From Cyrtodaria siliqua (taxonomy: Eukaryota > Mollusca > Bivalvia > Adapedonta > Hiatellidae): a stretch of 64,000 nt of DNA. The position numbers and the translations under genes were made by a program. A model generated the notes under the pieces. It was not told the origin of the DNA, ran no database searches, and saw only the letters and a program-made list of their open reading frames with translations. Each line of letters starts with the position of its first letter. The stretch's first letter is position 1. Positions 24,263 through 35,764 of the stretch are shown piece by piece. Location of the stretch: the NCBI GenBank assembly GCA_037043455.1, contig JAWPHD010010295.1, positions 31,114 through 95,113 on the forward strand, read 5' to 3'.

Positions 24263-24918
24263 TGCAATGTTTTAAAAGAAGTACTGATGGGAATTTTATG
24301 ACGACAACCCTTTTAGCACGTAGAGCATAGTAGGCCAGTAAAGGCCTCACAGACCCTCTTAGGCCTTGTTAGAAATCTTACCTTCATAGAAAGCCAGAAA
24401 ATTCAATAAATTCAATAAAAAAAAAAATATTTTGTAAAATCAAAAGGAAGACTGAGATTTTAGATTTAGTGTGAATGACATTTGAGGCTCAGTTTTGGTA
24501 TACAACCTGGAAAAAACTGCTTTTAAGTATAACCCTAAAAAGAAAAAAATGATAGTAATAAAAAAATAAAAAGAATAATAAGGGCACCTTCTTCATATTA
24601 CCGTATTATATTACATAGTACCCGGGAAAATATGGTACTTTGCATCAATTTATCAGATTGGTTTCTCCCTGTGATGCGACAAGTTTGATTTAATATTGAA
24701 AATACAAAGACATACTAGAGAAATCAATGTGTTTTATCCTGAAGTAAAGATGATATAATTGTCATCAACCCATCATACACGACAATGTTGCAGATTTTAC
24801 TGATGCCGTGAAGACTTGTGGTGCCATGGAGATTTATTTGCTTAAAAGGTGGTTCATCGACAGTGAAAATGGAGATTTTTCAATAAGTAATCCATTTGAC
24901 TATACATGTATTTGTCCC

Positions 24919-26060
24919 ATACCGGTGAAATAGTAGGGGGACTATAAGATTGTCCGTCTGTCGTTCCACATTGGTTTCTGCTCATTTTAAAGAAAACCGT
25001 TTGAGAAACTCCATGCATTTGTTGTATGTCAAGTATCAAAATATAGGTAAAGTTTGATTATGGTCCAACTCGAGTTGGACGAGGTCTTTATTACATTTCT
25101 TGCAAGGATTTATCAAGATTTCTGAGTGACAGAAAATTGATAATAAAAACGAGGAAATAATTCCCTAAGTAATGTTAGACAACGTACGAAAATGACATAA
25201 ATTCGGCAGTGACGTCACGGAGCTTAACTTCAAAACCACAAGCATGGGACTGCAATGAAACTTCACCCAATGATAGAAGGCAGTGAGAGGTAGTGCTAGT
25301 GCAAGAACCGTAACTCTGTCTTTCTTTGAATTAGAGTTATTGCCCTTTGTAATTTTATTATTTTGAATTTTTGTTCGGAGCATAACTTCAAAACTACTTA
25401 TGGGGACTGCAATTAAACTTCACATAATGATAGAGGGCAATGAAAGGAAGTGCAGAGTGCAAGAATTGTAACTGTTTTCATTAAAATTAAAGTTATTGCC
25501 CTTTATAATATTATACTTACAGTTCTTGTCTGGAGCATAACTCAACAACCACTAACAGGACTAAAATGAAACTTCACACAATGATAAAAGGCAGTGAGAG
25601 GAAATGCAGATCACAAGAACCATAACCCTTTCTTCATTCAAATTAGAGTTATTGCCCTTTGTCATTTTATACTTACAATTCTTGTCTGGAGCTTAACTCA
25701 AAATCCACTCATGTAGAGCACAACACCATAACTCTATCTTAATTCAAAATAGAGTTATTGCCCTTTGGAATTTTAACTTATAATTTATGTCTGTAGCATA
25801 ACTCAAAAACTAATAATGGGACTGCAATGAAACTTCACACAATGAAGAACAATGAGAGAAACTGCAGGGATCTACAACCAGTATTCATTCAAATTAGAAT
25901 TATTGCCCTTTGTAATTTTATACTTGTAATTCTTGTTCAGGGCATAAGACAAAAACTGTTAATGGATCTGCAAATTTAATACTGTTGGGTGATACAAGGC
26001 CATATGATAAGTTTTGGTTACATTTTGGGGAGCATCCATTGGTTCTGCCAATTTTCTTGT
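24919..26060 (+). repeat. Family J array
   Basis: After GATTGTCCGTCTGTCG (24950) come about six units of 160-170 bp with GAGCATAACTC, GACTGCAATGAAACTTCACA and AGAGTTATTGCCCTTTG. It ends near CCAATTTTCTTGTT. The 24263-24918 stretch before it has no gene, only one worn element end near 24320-24370. Confidence 0.65.
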
Positions 26061-26065
26061 TTTTT

Positions 26066-26165
26066 ATTTGATGTCAAACATGGCCACCAGCAGCCATCTT
26101 TGTTTACACAGAGTTATTTAGGAAACATTTGTGGCAACTTCTCCTAGGATTTTCATGAATATTAT
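26066..26165 (+). repeat. Family A fragment just upstream of the DDX1 exon
   Basis: AAACATGGCCACCAGCAGCC and TTGTTTACACAGAGTTATTT match family A. The fragment lies about 60 bp from the splice acceptor. Confidence 0.55.
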
Positions 26166-26223
26166 TTAGCAAAGACCTTACATTTTTTAAAAACGATAAC
26201 TTAGTTTAGTTCATTTGTTTCAG

Positions 26224-26297
26224 GTAAATTATCCTGTGTTTGTCTCCATGGTGACAGAAAACCTCCAGAGAGAAAGGCTAATCTTCAAAAGTTTAAG
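26224..26297 (+). CDS. DDX1: DDX1-like DEAD-box RNA helicase, internal exon
   Basis: Internal exon of 74 bp. The first two bases complete a codon started in the previous exon; then 24 codons read [20 protein letters not shown] followed by QKFK. The upstream edge is TTTGTTTCAG and the downstream edge is AAG|GTCAGT, good splice signals. The [21 protein letters not shown] pattern is the start of the helicase C-terminal RecA domain and is particular to DDX1 within the DEAD-box family, an ATP-dependent RNA helicase acting in RNA processing and tRNA-ligase complexes (family knowledge). The exon ends in phase 0 and joins cleanly to the exon at 45915, which supplies the next helicase motif. No earlier exon was found in the first 26 kb, so the gene starts outside the window or across a very long intron. 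Confidence 0.85.
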
Positions 26298-26365
26298 GTC
26301 AGTAAGTTTGTTTGTAAACAAATATAATTAAAGGTCAGTTCGTACAAATCCATATAAAAGATTAC

Positions 26366-27110
26366 AGGTGGCCTTGTTACCAATAATGTCTAATTGACAG
26401 GATATTTGGTGACCTTGCGGCCAATAATGCCTAACATACAGGATTGCAGGTGACCTTGTGGCCAATTAGGTCTAATATACAGGATTTTAGGTGAATTTGT
26501 GGCCAGTAATGTCTAATATACATGATTATAGGTGACCTTGTGGCCAGTAATGTCTAATATACATGATTATAGGTGACCTTGTGGCCAGTAATGTCTAATA
26601 TACAGGATTATAGGTGACCTTGTGGCCAATAATGTCTAATATACAGGATTATAGGTGACCTTGTGGCCAATAATGTCTAATATACATGATTATAGGTGAC
26701 CTTGTGGCCAGTAATGTCTAATATACAGGATTATAGGTTACCTTGTGGCCAATAATGTCTAATATACATGATTATAGGTGACCTTGTGGCCAATAATGTC
26801 TAATATACAGGATTACAGGTGACCTTGTGGCCAATAATGTTTAATATGCAGGATTATAAGTGACCTTGTGGCCAGTAATGTCTAATATACAGGATTATAG
26901 GTGACCTTGTGGCCAGTAATGTCTAATATACAGGGTTATAGGTGACCGTGTGGCTAGTAATGTCTAATATACAGGATTACAGATGCCAATATGTCTAATT
27001 GACAGGATTATTGATCTGTTGTGGCCAGTAGTGTCTAATATACAGGACTATAGGTAACCTTGTGGCCAATAATGTCTAAAATACCAGATATTAGGTGACC
27101 GTGTGGTCAG
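26366..27110 (+). repeat. 41-bp minisatellite
   Basis: About 18 copies of a unit with GGTGACCTTGTGGCCAATAA and TGTCTAATATACAGGATTAT; successive starts at 26531 and 26572 show the period. It begins 70 bp after the DDX1 exon. Confidence 0.9.
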
Positions 27111-27735
27111 TTGTATCTTAACATGCAAGATGAGATCTATTTCTTTTGGGTCAATAGGTCAAAATACAAGATGACCTTGACCAGATCATGAAAAACCTTG
27201 TCTACATGATAACTGTGGCAACATTCATCAAACTTCATCAAACTGGTAAATTGATGAGCTCTGTTCTTTTACCACATATGGACCAATAATTGCTTTGCCA
27301 TTGTAACTTTTAAAGCTGAATTTTGATTGTTGAAAATACTTTTTATGAGACTTCATTAAAGTATCATCATAATGGCTTCATGTTGCCTTTTACAACAAAG
27401 ACCATTCTTATATAAATATAATTTGTGTTTCCATGGAAGCGAGATTGATGATTTTTATTCAATTTCGTGTTTAGGGCAGAACTTAAATTCCAATAAAGAT
27501 ATCCTAATGAAACTAGCTTCATGAAGACTTGGCTTAGGAGACTTGGTCTCACATTTTCAAAGCACCTTGAATTCTACTGGTTATTAACTTTGACAATTTT
27601 ACATTAAGTTTTTCATTTGGCTCTGTTTATTGGGGCCTACACTCACTTCAGATCATATTTTGTATTTGGCATTACAGCTTCACACAATAGAGCAGTTGCA
27701 GAAATAAACGTGACTTTAAATTTTACAGGTCATTA

Positions 27736-27896
27736 ACTTTGTTAATTATGTCTCCCCATACTGGGAGGAGACATTGTTTTTGTCCTTCTGTCACTATATG
27801 ACTTTGAAGGAAACTGTTTAAAACATTCATTTCATTTTTGTGTAACATGGCTGACATGTAAATACTGGTTGAGTGCCAGTATGGTCAGTTTGAAGA
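27736..27896 (+). repeat. Family I-type 5' end
   Basis: ATTATGTCTCCCCATACTGG with partner GGGAGGAGACATTG forms a hairpin; a short body follows before a SINE interrupts it. The body resumes after the SINE at about 28095 to 28164. The 27111-27735 stretch before it has no gene. Confidence 0.55.
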
Positions 27897-28093
27897 AAGG
27901 TTCTTTAACGTGCTCGGTTGATAGACCGATACACGGGACCGCCCGGTTTACGTCCCCATCCGTCGGACGAGGCTAAGGAAAAGTGTCTTGCCCAAGAACA
28001 CAACGACGGAACTCAGTGGCACCACGGAGGACTGAACCCGGGGCCTCCGGTTACAAATATGCCGCGCTACCGACTGCGCCACGCCAGCCCTCT
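27897..28093 (-). repeat. tRNA-derived SINE, head and body
   Basis: On the minus strand the head has a perfect A box TGGCGCAGTCGG and a near-perfect B box GGGTTCAGTCC, followed by a body with TTGGGCAAGACACTTTTCC and GGGACGTAAACCGGGCGG, ending AAAGAACC. The tail is missing. Confidence 0.78.
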
Positions 28094-28164
28094 CAGTTTG
28101 AAGAAAAACAAAACGGCAGGATTATGGCCCTTAATATGTTTGAAGCATGAGTTATGGCCATTTT

Positions 28165-29146
28165 TGTCTCGCCCACGATAATGGATAGTGAGACATAGCT
28201 GTCACTTTTCCGGCGGCCGCATTTTAAATTAACTATATCTCAACAACCGCTGCTCGAATTTTTCTGAAACTTTCTCAGATGCTTTGTTTGGCATCACTTA
28301 AAATTACCAAGGTCAAGGTCATATTTTGCGTTATTTTCCCTAAACTTAACCTTGGTTAGGTAACTTAACCTTGGTTAGGAAAGTTAACTTCAGTTAACTG
28401 TATGTGATTGCCTCATTTTCTTTATTTGATACTTGGTCATATGTATTGTTGGCATTTGTAGACATCACTGAACGACAAAAATTACCAAGGTCAATGTCAT
28501 ATTTTGCATTATTTTCCCAAAACTTAACCTTGGTTAGGTATCTTAACCTTGGTTAGGTAACTTAACCTCAGTTAACTCTATGTGATTGCCACACTTTATG
28601 TCTTTGATACTTGGTCATATGTATTGCTGGCATTGGATGACAAAAAATACCAAGGTCAAGGTTGCATTATTTACCCTAAACATCAGTTTGGTTAGGTAAG
28701 TTAACCTCAGTTAACGTTAACCTCAGTTAACTTTTTCTGACTTTAATTTCTTTGCTTGATGCTTGGTCATATGTATTGTTGGCATTGGTGGACTTCACTG
28801 AACAACAAAAATTACCAAGGTCAAGGTCATATTTTGTATTATTTTCCCCAAACTTAACCTCGTTTAGATAATTTAACCTCAGTTAACTTTATGTGACTGT
28901 CTCACTTTGTGTCTTTGATACTTGGTCATATGTATTGTTGGCATTAGTGGAAATCGCTGGATGACAAAAAATACCAAGGTCAAAGACATATTTTGCATTA
29001 TTTTACCCAAACTTAACCTTGGTTAGGTAACTTAACCTCAGTTAACTTTATTTGATTGTCTCAGTTAAGGTCTTTGATACTTGGTCATATATATTGGTGG
29101 CATTGGTGGACATTGCTGGACAACAAAAAATACCAAGGTCATATTT
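28165..29146 (+). mobile_element. Family F-type element with TTAACC/GGTTAGG units
   Basis: 5' TTTTTGTCTCGCCCACGATA with partner GTGAGACATAGCTG. About five units of 150-170 bp follow with ACCAAGGTCAAGGTCATATT, TTGGTTAGGTAACTTAACCT and ACTTGGTCATATGTATTG. No 3' hairpin end was found. Confidence 0.65.
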
Positions 29147-30066
29147 TGCATTATTTGGTTCCGCCCCAGGGGCCACATGTTTAACATAGACTTATATAGG
29201 GAAAAAATTAAAAAATCTTCTCTTAAACTGCCAAGAGCCAGACTCAGGTTTAATATTTTGCAGTTACTATAAGTTTATGGTCCTCTACCAAGCTTGTTCA
29301 AATGGAGGCCCTGGGGTCATATTTGGCCCCACTTCAGGGGTGACATTTTTTACATAGACTTATATAGGGAAAACCCTAAAAAATCTTCTTCTCTGAAACT
29401 ACAAGACCCAGAGGTTTAATATTTTGCATTTACTATGAGCTTATGGTCCTCTACCAAGTTTGTTAAAATGGTGACCCTGGGGTCACATTTGGTTGCGCCC
29501 CAGGGGGCACATGTTTAACATAGACTTATCATTACGTGGACACGGCTTATTTCGTTTAAGCAAATACAGATTAGCCGTGGGCGGGGCTTATTAAGTTTTA
29601 TCGATATATTTTGCATTATTTGGTTCCGCCCCAGGGGCCACATGTTTAACATAGACTTATATAGGGAAAAACTTAAAAAATCTTCTCAAACTGCCAAGAG
29701 CCAGAGGTTTAATATTTTGCAGTTACTATAAGTTTATGGTCCTCTACCAAGCTTGTTCAAATGGAGGCCCTGGGGTCACATTTGGCTCACTTCAGGGGTG
29801 ACATTTTTTATATAGACTTATATAGGGAAAACCATAAAAAATCTTCTTTTCTGAAACAACAAGAGCCAGAGGTTTAATATTTTGCATTTACTATAAGCTT
29901 ATGGTCCTCTACCAAGTTTGTTAAAATGGTGACCCTGGGGTCAGGTCACATTTGGTTGCGCCCCAGGGGCCACATGTTTAACATAGACTTATCATTACGT
30001 GGACACAGCTTATTTCGTTTAAGCAAATACAGATTAGTCGTGGACAGGGCTTATTAAGTTTTATTG
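29147..30066 (+). repeat. Direct duplication of a 460-bp segment
   Basis: The segment beginning TATTTTGCATTATTTGGTTC repeats from about 29607. Both copies include CCGCCCCAGGGGCCACATG, TTATGGTCCTCTACCAAG and CATTACGTGGACAC, with only small differences. Related phrases recur at 59500-59650. Confidence 0.75.
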
Positions 30067-31440
30067 ATACAGGTAATTTGTGGGCGGAGCTTAACAAACT
30101 ATTTACAATCAAGTCTACTAAAAGATCAATAATTGTCTCGGTATTTATATTACAAACTGAATTAAAGCACGATATATATGTAGCGAAAAAGAAGGAAACC
30201 TCAATCGTTTTGTGAGCGGCATTATTTTTAATAATTATAAACTATCATCGGCGTTTACTGATTATACTAAATTGTTTAAAATTAAATGCTCAACGCAAAC
30301 AATCTCATTCGCAACTAATACATTATGTATAATACTTCTTTTTCATACTATTCGTTGCGAATTTACATGAAACGACATTAAATTATTTTTTGAAAAATAT
30401 CAGTCCAGGCAAATCCGAGAAAACATGCCAGACACATGCTTTTGCCACCAATACATGTCATGTTATGCCGATTTGTTTATTGGTATGAATTGAAGTTGTC
30501 ATATCATTATTGGTGATTAAAGTCTGAATAAAATAAAATAAAATAGACAGGCATTCTGGTATTTTTAAAACACTGACAAACAGTACACAATTGGGTGTTG
30601 AATTTATTCTTACACTCCATTGCTCCGTATAAAGCTAGATCAATTTTAAAAAAATCGGTAAACATGTGTAACTCAAGACGATGATTATAATACCCACATA
30701 CTAACATGTTGAAAAAAATGTGTTTCTCACAATTGTGAAGGACCTCCTCAGGTAATTACAAATCCATTTTAAAATTATAGCCAGTGTATATTACAACTGT
30801 ATCTTTTTTTTTTTACAAACTCGATCCCCCTAGTTGTAGAAAGCGCGTGCATCGCTGTTATATTCATAAAGCACACTAATGTAGACCATTGTTTTATGTT
30901 AATCGTGTACATTGTCTAAGTCCAATTTGACGACACAAAATCTACTCAAGCCACGCGCGCTACCGATGAATGACACTTGCCGCGATCTTTGAAGATGACG
31001 CCTGTCCCACTTGTCTCAGTTTCACTTCTGTCAAAATGTTTACCACAATTATGACGCAACACGTTCCTTTGATCATTTACACGTCACGCCTTCGGACCGT
31101 GTCAAACTGGTATATCGCCCTCATAGATATTTACAGAATTATATTAAAGGAACACACGCAAATCTTGAAATGTTTAGCAAACATTGAAATTAGCGTTGAA
31201 ATGGACTGATTGTATTATGTTACTTCGGTGAAATGATATGAGGCCAAAAAAAATAAATGGTTTGTTTCCGCTAACAACTTCAAAAATAATAGGGTAGGTA
31301 GGTAGGCAAAACTTTTTTTTTTTAATTCTTTTTTTATTATTAATGACCTTATTTTTGTTGATGAAAAAACACTTTTAATATGATAAAAAATACTGGGGAA
31401 GGTATTACTACCTAGATAATACATGGTTATGGCCCGTTTT
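30067..31440. other. AT-rich intron stretch, no gene seen
   Basis: No family repeats. A frame of 79 codons at 30970-31209 has no recognisable domain and no splice context that supports it. Confidence 0.5.
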
Positions 31441-31600
31441 CAATATCTGGTAATGTACACTAGAAACCCCAGGGGTCGTGGGTTCAAATCTCACTGGAGG
31501 AATGTTTTTTTATTTATTTTTTTTATCTCCGTAAGAAACCTTGGTTCATGGGTTTAACTTTTTATTATTATTAAAAAAAAATAAGATTAAGTCGGGTTAG
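31441..31600 (+). repeat. tRNA-like B-box repeat fragment
   Basis: GTGGGTTCAAATCTCACTGG contains a B-box-like sequence; a near copy lies at 9445-9470. AAGAAACCTTGGTTCATGGG is shared with 22393 and, in part, 59460. Confidence 0.45.
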
Positions 31601-31640
31601 CGGAAACAAACACTTTTTTCTTTTAAGCCTGATTGCCTCA

Positions 31641-32655
31641 TGTGCCTGTGTTGGAATGGGATGATTGTCATATGTTACTATGATGGAATGTGATTATTGT
31701 ATTATATTACTGTGGTAAATGGGATGATTGTCTCATGTTACTATGGTGATATGTTATTACTGTATTATGTTACTCTGGTGAAATGGGATGATTGTCTCAT
31801 GTTACTATGGTGAAATGGGATGGTTGTCTAGTGTTACTGTGGTGAAATGAGATGATTGTCTCATGTTACTATGGTGAAATGGGATGGTTGTCTATCGTTA
31901 CTGTGGTGAAATGAGATGATTGTCTCATGTTACTATGGTGAAATGGGATGGTTGTCTATCGTTACTGTGGTGAAATGAGATGATTGTCTCATGTTACTAT
32001 GGTGAAATGGGATGATTGTCTCAAGTTACTATGGTGAAATGGGATGATTGTCTCATGTTACTATGGTGATATGGATGATTGTCTAGTGTTAGTATGGTGA
32101 AATGTGATTATTGTATTATGTTACTGTAGTAAAATGGGATGATTGTCTCATGTTGCTGTGTCGTCCGTCGGATGGGGACGTAAACCGGGCGGTCCCGTGT
32201 ATCGGTCTATCCTCCGAGCACGTTAAAGAACCATAGGAATCTATTCGATAATAAGAGTAGGGCAGGTTCCCGGATTCCTATGTATCCTTCCCCTCTCTCT
32301 GGGGCGGCTCTAAATATCCTGTACTGTGTTGATGAGCCGTTAAACAACATTCAATTCAATTCATGTTGCTATGGTGAAATGAGTTTTCGCCTCTTACTGT
32401 TGTGAAATGTGACTATTGTATTATGTTACTATGGGTTGATTGTCTCATGTTACTGTGGTGAAATTGGATGGTTGTCTTGTGTTACTATTGTGAAATGGGA
32501 TGATTGTCTCATGTTACTATGGGGAAATGCGATGATTGTCTCATGTAGCTGTGGTGAAATGAGATGATTGTCTCCTGTTACTATTGTGAAATTTGATTAT
32601 TGTATTATGTTCCTATGGTGAAATTACGTTACTTTTGTGAAATGGAATGATTAAT
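31641..32655 (+). repeat. 32-bp minisatellite, split by a SINE
   Basis: About 25 copies of a unit with TTACTATGGTGAAATGGGAT and GATTGTCTCATG, interrupted at 32158-32363. Related to the 38-bp array at 41479. Confidence 0.88.
32158..32363 (+). repeat. Same SINE family, body and tail
   Basis: Starts inside the body with GTCCGTCGGATGGGGACG, continues past AAAGAACC to a second module and ends GAGCCGTTAAACAACATTCA with ATTCA repeats. The tRNA head is absent. It splits the 32-bp minisatellite, whose units resume on both sides. Confidence 0.75.
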
Positions 32656-33208
32656 GATTATGTCTCCCCCACTTTGTGAAGGGGGGCTCATATTGTCTTT
32701 GTGATGTCTCCCTGTCAGTCATCTTTGTCTGTATGTCACAAACTTAGTCCGGACAACATCAATTCCAAGCCTTGTTATGCATATCATCGCCATGTTCCGG
32801 TTGAGTGATCTTTGACAGAGTTATGGCCCTTTAAAGGTTTTAATACACAAACTTTGTCAGGATTAGTTCTCCTGAACCACTGGCCGGATTTCAACGAAAC
32901 TTTGCAGGGATGATCAGTACCAAGCCTAGTTATATGCTTGTCATTGCCATGTTGCGGTTGAATGATTTTTATGATCCTTTAAAGGTTTTATTACACAGAC
33001 TTTATCCGGACCAGTTTTCCTTAACCCCTTGCTAGATTTCAACGAAACTTTGCAGAGATGATCAGTACCAAGCCTAGTTGTGCAAGTCTTTGCCGTTTTG
33101 GAGTTAAATGATTTTAGGCGGAATTATGGCACTTTAAATGTTTTAATACACAAACTTTTTCCCGACTAGTTCTCTTAAACTGCTGGCCGGATTTCAACGA
33201 AACTGTAC
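32655..33208 (+). mobile_element. Family I element, 5' part
   Basis: 5' ATTATGTCTCCCCCACTTTG with partner GGGGGGCTCATATTG, then about three units with CCTGAACCACTGGCCGG and GATGATCAGTACCAAGCCT. A hAT fragment begins where it stops. Confidence 0.65.
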
Positions 33209-33519
33209 CAAGCCTAGTCTCCGCTACCAGGTGGTCTACAAGCATGGAATACAGTGCAGCGTGCCAGTAATCAGTTTTTGGGATAGTTGGCTCTATTCTG
33301 TTGCTGACCTGCTCTGCGCTGAGTGCTTGGTTCGATATTGAACTGTGTGGTAATCCCAACTGCTGTATTGTACAACGCGTTCCAAACAAGAGAGTTTTTT
33401 CTTTCATCATTTAATCTTAAATTGACTATCTTGGCCTCCAGGATGGTTTCCAGCAGATCGCAGTCAACACTCTGTAGAAAGCTGGTCAATGCTACTGTAC
33501 AGCTAAACACAGTGTTCAC
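33209..33519 (-). pseudogene. hAT-like (DUF4371-type) transposase fragment
   Basis: On the minus strand the region reads about 100 codons: FLQSVDCDLLETILEAKIVN, then an Arg/Glu-rich segment, FNIEPSTQRRAGQQQNRANY, a one-base frame change, and DYWHAALYSMLVDHLVAETR. The order (Leu-rich helix, RR.GRQ..R.NYP, Y.....Y...LDHL.EL) is that of the region before the C-terminal dimerisation part of DUF4371-type hAT transposases. Both ends are cut; family I units abut at 33208. It carries no active site and is a fossil. Confidence 0.55.
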
Positions 33520-33748
33520 TACTTGAGAAATAATAAATTAGAACCTAAGTATGGGCGCAAGCTACTTGCCTGCTTTGTCATCACCAGCCTTTCAAACCTC
33601 GGCTTAAATTTGATTTCAAAGCTGTCCAAAGGTACATGTACATGCAGAAGGGCGAATGGATCGCTAATTAAAATTCACAAAAAAATGTGCACATTTTAAG
33701 CAAAAAACTTGACTAAAACTTTCACTATGTTAAAACCTTGAAATAGAT

Positions 33749-34146
33749 TTGTTATGCCCCTGAAGTGTGCCATATGGTAGTCGCACCTTCCGTCAGTCCG
33801 TCCGTCTGTACAATCGTGTCCGGTAAATAACTCTGACAATAATGGACGGATTTTCAAATAACTTGGCACAATTGCTCACCACAACAAGACGACGTGTTGC
33901 GCACAAAATCCAGGTTCGTGGCTCCAAGATAGAGGCCAAAAGTCAAAATGAAGTGCTTTCATGTACGGTTTATAACTCTAACATTCATGGACGGATTTTC
34001 AAATAACGTGGCACAAGTGCTCACCACAACAAGACGACGTGTCGCACACAAAATCCATGTCCGTGGCTCCAAGGTCAAGGTCACACTTAGAGGTCAAAGG
34101 TCACTTCGAGGGCATTTGTCACTTACGGTGGCATTTCTTGTTAAAA
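33749..34146 (+). mobile_element. Family H element
   Basis: 5' TTATGCCCCTGAAGTGTGCC then CGTCAGTCCGTCCGTC. The 3' end CACTTCGAGGGCATTTGTCA repeats the 5' end inverted, followed by hairpin sequence and CTTGTT. Two tandem units with GGCACAAGTGCTCACCACAA. The 33520-33748 stretch before it holds nothing recognisable. Confidence 0.72.
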
Positions 34147-34192
34147 AAAAAAGATTCGGCAAAATTATGCTACACTCCTGACTATGGTGATA

Positions 34193-34217
34193 GAGCGGGT
34201 GTACGTATTTCCGACCA
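34193..34217 (+). repeat. Left terminal inverted repeat of the pogo-like element
   Basis: Begins GAGCGGGTGTACGTATTTCC directly after the TA target dinucleotide. It pairs with the right end at 41452-41476 at 21 of 25 positions. Confidence 0.8.
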
Positions 34218-34531
34218 GTATCTTATACCGAACAAATATTTAAATACTTTAACTTCAATTCATTTGCACCAATTCCGGGAATATGACGTCATAAATTTTA
34301 CGTCATAACTTTTCTCTTTCGTCGGAAGCCATTTTAGAAGTCCCGGTTGGTTTTCCTTTTGACGAATTTTAACTTCGTATTCAGCCACTTGTTTCACGTA
34401 AGTAAAATTACAAGTTTTCTATTTTTACAAAGTAAACTTTTTAGTTTTTGTAACATTTTTAGTCCTGTCCCTAGAACATTCCCAGTAAATTTTAACATAT
34501 AGATACACGTACTTCACTCGTGATACACTCA

Positions 34532-35725
34532 TTTTTAGCTCGACTATTCGAAGAATAAGAGAGCTTATGTAATCACCCCGGGGTCGGCGTCGGCGTCAGC
34601 GTCGGCGTCCCACATTCAGGTTTGCGTGTAAGCTGTGTTTACAAGTCTATATCTCTTACATTTCTTATCCTAGCACAACCAAATTTGGCCATGGGCTTCC
34701 TTATAGCATTATCTTAAGGACTGCATAAGCAATTTTGGTTCCTGTAACCCATGGGCTCCCATGGAACCCAAATTATGATAGCCCATAAAATGTGTCCCAT
34801 TTCACATCAAATTTTGCGTGTAAGCTGTGTTTACAAGTCTATATCTCTTACAATTCTTACCTTAGCACAACCAAATTTGGCCATTAGCTTCCTTATAGCA
34901 TTATCTTAAGGGCTGCTTAAGTAATTTTGGTTCCTGTAAACCCTGGGCTCCTATGGAACCCAAATTCTGATAGCCCTTAAAATGTGTCTGTTTCACATCA
35001 AATTTTGCGTGTAAGCTGTGTTTACAGGTCACTATCTCTTACATTTCTTGTCCTAGCTGAACTAAATTTTGGAATTGATTTCCTTATATTATGTTGTAAA
35101 GGGTTGGATAAGTAATTTTGTCTTTTGCAAATTCTGGGCTCCCATGGAACCCAAATTGTGATGGCCCATAAAATGTGCAATACAGGCAGATCTAGGTTTT
35201 CATGTAAGCATGTATATATATATAATTTTGGTTTGGGATTTGTTATAGCATTATGCATCTTACTACTTCACCCATATTGGGGCATGGGCTCCCTCCTCTC
35301 CCACCCCCCTCCCCCCCCCTCCCTCTACCCCGCCCCCACTTTTTAAAAAAAAATTTCTTTACATATTTCTGTGTTGCTTTTGTCAATTCCTACACATATA
35401 TGTTGCAACCCCCCCCGCCACCCCCACCCCACCGCCTCTTACCCCATCACACCACCCACCACACCCCACACTTGATTTTTTTTTACATATTTCTGTGTTG
35501 CTTTTGTCAATTCTTACACATATGTGTTGCAACCCTCCCCGCCCCCGCCTCTCACCCCATCACCACACCCACCACGCTCCACACTTGATTTTTTTTTTTT
35601 TTACATATTTCTGTGTTGTTTTAGTCAATTCTTACACATATATGTTGCAACCCTCCCTGCACCCACCACCCCACCCCCACGCCTCTCACCCCATCACCTC
35701 CCCACCCCCATCCCGCCCCAGACTT

Positions 35726-35764
<39 letters not shown>

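Noticed and set aside
26366..27110. CRISPR-like regular repeats
   Set aside because: The whole 41-bp unit repeats with no unique spacers, and the DNA is eukaryotic. The same applies to the 28-, 32-, 35- and 38-bp arrays.
30970..31209. 79-codon open frame in the intron
   Set aside because: No domain, no repeats, no splice or promoter context; chance length for this composition.
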